Source: Flavobacterium sp.
GTDB lineage: Bacteria > Bacteroidota > Bacteroidia > Flavobacteriales > Flavobacteriaceae
Assembly: GCA_003449615.1 (NCBI GenBank)
Contig: DMHA01000022.1
Span: forward strand, 1-6,049
Length of the DNA stretch: 6,049 bases
Direction of reading: 5' to 3'
The notes under the pieces were generated by a model. The model had not been told where the DNA came from, made no database searches, and saw only the letters and a program-made list of their open reading frames with translations. Shown one piece after another: positions 4,601-6,049 of this stretch (position 1 is its first letter; each line of letters begins with the position of its first letter). A program made the position numbers and the translations under genes.

Positions 4601-6049
4601 ATGAAAAAAATAGTATTTATAACCCTGATAATGATGAACTTAAATGCGATGGCGCAAAACATAATGTCCCCAGAATTACTTTTAAAACTTGGCAGGGTAA
4701 CCACTTTGGGGCTGTCGAAAGATGGAAAAAACATTGTTTACAAAGTTGCTATTCCTTCTGCCGAAGAAAATAAATCGAATTCTAAGCTTTATACTTTACC
4801 CATAAACGGAGGAAATCCAACCGAAGTTGCCTCGACTAAAGAAATATTAAATAACAAGAACATTTCTCCTGACGGAAAATATTTACTGTATGATGAAGAA
4901 GTAAAAATCGACAAAGTTCACGGAAAAGATTTTTATCCTGAACTCGAAAAATCGAATGCTCAAATCTATAACGGACTGGATTACCGCCATTGGGACAAAT
5001 GGAACGAAGGCAAATTCAATCACGTTTTTTATAAAGAAAACAAAGAAGGTGCTATTGGAATTGATATTTTGAAAGGCGAAAATTTCGATAGTCCACAAAA
5101 ACCTTTTGGCGGAGACGAAGATTACATTTGGTCGCCCGACAGTAAAAGTATTTTGTATATATGCAAGAAAAAATCAGGCACAGCTTATGCCATTAGCACC
5201 AATACCGATATTTACGAATACAATTTAGAAACCGGGAAAACCATCAACAGAACCGAAGGCAATTTGGGTTATGACACAAATCCCACTTTTTCGCCAACAG
5301 GAAATTTGACTTGGTTGCAAATGAAACGCGATGGTTATGAAGCCGACAAAAACGATATTATTGTCAGTTTCAAAGGAATGAATATCAATTTAACAGCGCA
5401 TTGGGACGGAACTGTCGAAAGTTTTCTTTGGAGTGCCGATGGAAAAAAAGTATATTTTCAAGCCCCAATTAACGGAACCATTCAGTTGTTTGAAGTTGAT
5501 TTTCCGGGTTTAACTAAGAAATTGCCTGTAGTTACTCAATTGACCGATGGCGATTTTGATGTGGCTTCTTTGGTAAGTTTATCTGGAGATAATATCATAG
5601 TAACCAGAACTGATATGAATCACGCCGCCGAAATTTATTCGTATCATCTAAAGAAAAAAACTTGGCTTCAATTGTCGAATGTCAATACTGCAACCTATAA
5701 TTCATTGGCGTTAAGCAAAACCGAAAAACGATATGTTACCACCACCGACGGCAAAAAAATGTTGGTTTGGGTCATACTTCCACCCAATTTTGATGCGTCA
5801 AAAAAATATCCAACCTTACTTTATTGTCAAGGTGGACCGCAATCTCCTTTGACACAATTCTATTCTTTCCGTTGGAATTTTCAATTAATGGCAGCTCAAG
5901 GTTATATAATTGTCGCTCCCAATCGTCGTGGAATGCATGGTCATGGTGTGGAATGGAACGAACAAATTAGCAAAGATTGGGGCGGACAAGTTATGGACGA
6001 TTACCTATCGGCGATTGATGATGTGTCCAAAGAAAAATATGTTGATAAA
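4601..6049 (+). CDS. secreted S9 family serine peptidase (prolyl oligopeptidase/acylaminoacyl peptidase type), 5' part only
   Basis: The first 483 codons are present, still open at the right edge. A signal peptide covers residues 1-18 (two Lys, a hydrophobic core, AMA before Gln19), so the protein is exported. Residues of about 25-370 show the beta-propeller repeats of this family, each with an (I/W/F)-S-P/A-D/T-G-like turn: at 88-93, 177-182, 230-235 and 277-282. The alpha/beta-hydrolase domain begins near 380 (TTTDGKKMLVWV) and shows GGPQSP at 411-416 (oxyanion-side loop), NRRG at 441-444 and DWGGQVMDDY at 459-468, all typical of S9B/S9C enzymes. The nucleophile motif GxSxGG and the catalytic Asp and His lie beyond the window, so activity cannot be judged. 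Family members of this type are usually about 650-700 residues, so roughly 200 are missing. No frameshift is seen. The ATG at 4601 is the natural start because it gives a proper signal peptide. The gene is divergent from mtgA. Confidence 0.93.
   Translation, partial: MKKIVFITLIMMNLNAMAQNIMSPELLLKLGRVTTLGLSKDGKNIVYKVAIPSAEENKSNSKLYTLPINGGNPTEVASTKEILNNKNISPDGKYLLYDEEVKIDKVHGKDFYPELEKSNAQIYNGLDYRHWDKWNEGKFNHVFYKENKEGAIGIDILKGENFDSPQKPFGGDEDYIWSPDSKSILYICKKKSGTAYAISTNTDIYEYNLETGKTINRTEGNLGYDTNPTFSPTGNLTWLQMKRDGYEADKNDIIVSFKGMNINLTAHWDGTVESFLWSADGKKVYFQAPINGTIQLFEVDFPGLTKKLPVVTQLTDGDFDVASLVSLSGDNIIVTRTDMNHAAEIYSYHLKKKTWLQLSNVNTATYNSLALSKTEKRYVTTTDGKKMLVWVILPPNFDASKKYPTLLYCQGGPQSPLTQFYSFRWNFQLMAAQGYIIVAPNRRGMHGHGVEWNEQISKDWGGQVMDDYLSAIDDVSKEKYVDK

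Noticed and set aside
4883..5098. 71-codon minus-strand open frame inside the S9 peptidase gene
   Set aside because: It is antisense to a continuous beta-propeller coding region; its hydrophobic character is a by-product of that frame.
1712..6049. An operon linking the two secreted peptidases and mtgA into one system
   Set aside because: mtgA is on the opposite strand, hairpins separate it from the M1 gene, and the gap before the S9 gene is divergent; proximity is the only link.

Overview
The window looks like chromosomal DNA of a Bacteroidota member, most likely a Flavobacterium or close relative. The base composition is AT-rich. Genes mostly lack Shine-Dalgarno sites. A good match to the Bacteroidota promoter form (TTG, about 20 bp, TAnnTTTG) precedes one gene. 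Both secreted proteins have signal peptides ending in A-Q. All four recognised proteins have ordinary Flavobacteriaceae-like features. The genus is inferred from style; no marker gene here proves it.

Layout: (1) 1-422, minus strand, the first 140 codons of an Mrp/ApbC Fe-S carrier P-loop ATPase, running off the left edge, with a promoter (506-536) and a 19-bp palindrome (447-465) in its leader. (2) 423-840, a divergent intergenic region dominated by a nested inverted-repeat element at 599-730 that resembles a REP/BIME pair. (3) 841-1431, plus strand, a 196-residue protein of unknown function. (4) 1445-1671, a second, unrelated repeat: a roughly 227-bp imperfect inverted repeat resembling a MITE. 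(5) 1712-3565, plus strand, a secreted M1 zinc aminopeptidase. (6) 3566-3730, a convergent intergenic region with two hairpin-forming sequences, probably a two-way terminator. (7) 3731-4471, minus strand, a membrane-anchored monofunctional peptidoglycan glycosyltransferase (MtgA). (8) 4601-6049, plus strand, the first 483 codons of a secreted S9 (prolyl oligopeptidase type) serine peptidase, running off the right edge before its catalytic Ser, Asp and His.

The genes do not form an operon: orientations are -, +, +, -, +, and most gaps carry repeats or hairpins. Two secreted peptidases with complementary chemistry (M1 aminopeptidase, S9 peptidase) flank mtgA and may both serve extracytoplasmic peptide use, but nothing in the sequence couples them. 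I see no defence system, CRISPR array, rRNA, tRNA or transposase gene. The parts most worth a second look are the two distinct repeat elements on either side of the unknown gene, the palindrome in the mrp leader, and the tandem palindrome between the M1 peptidase gene and mtgA.
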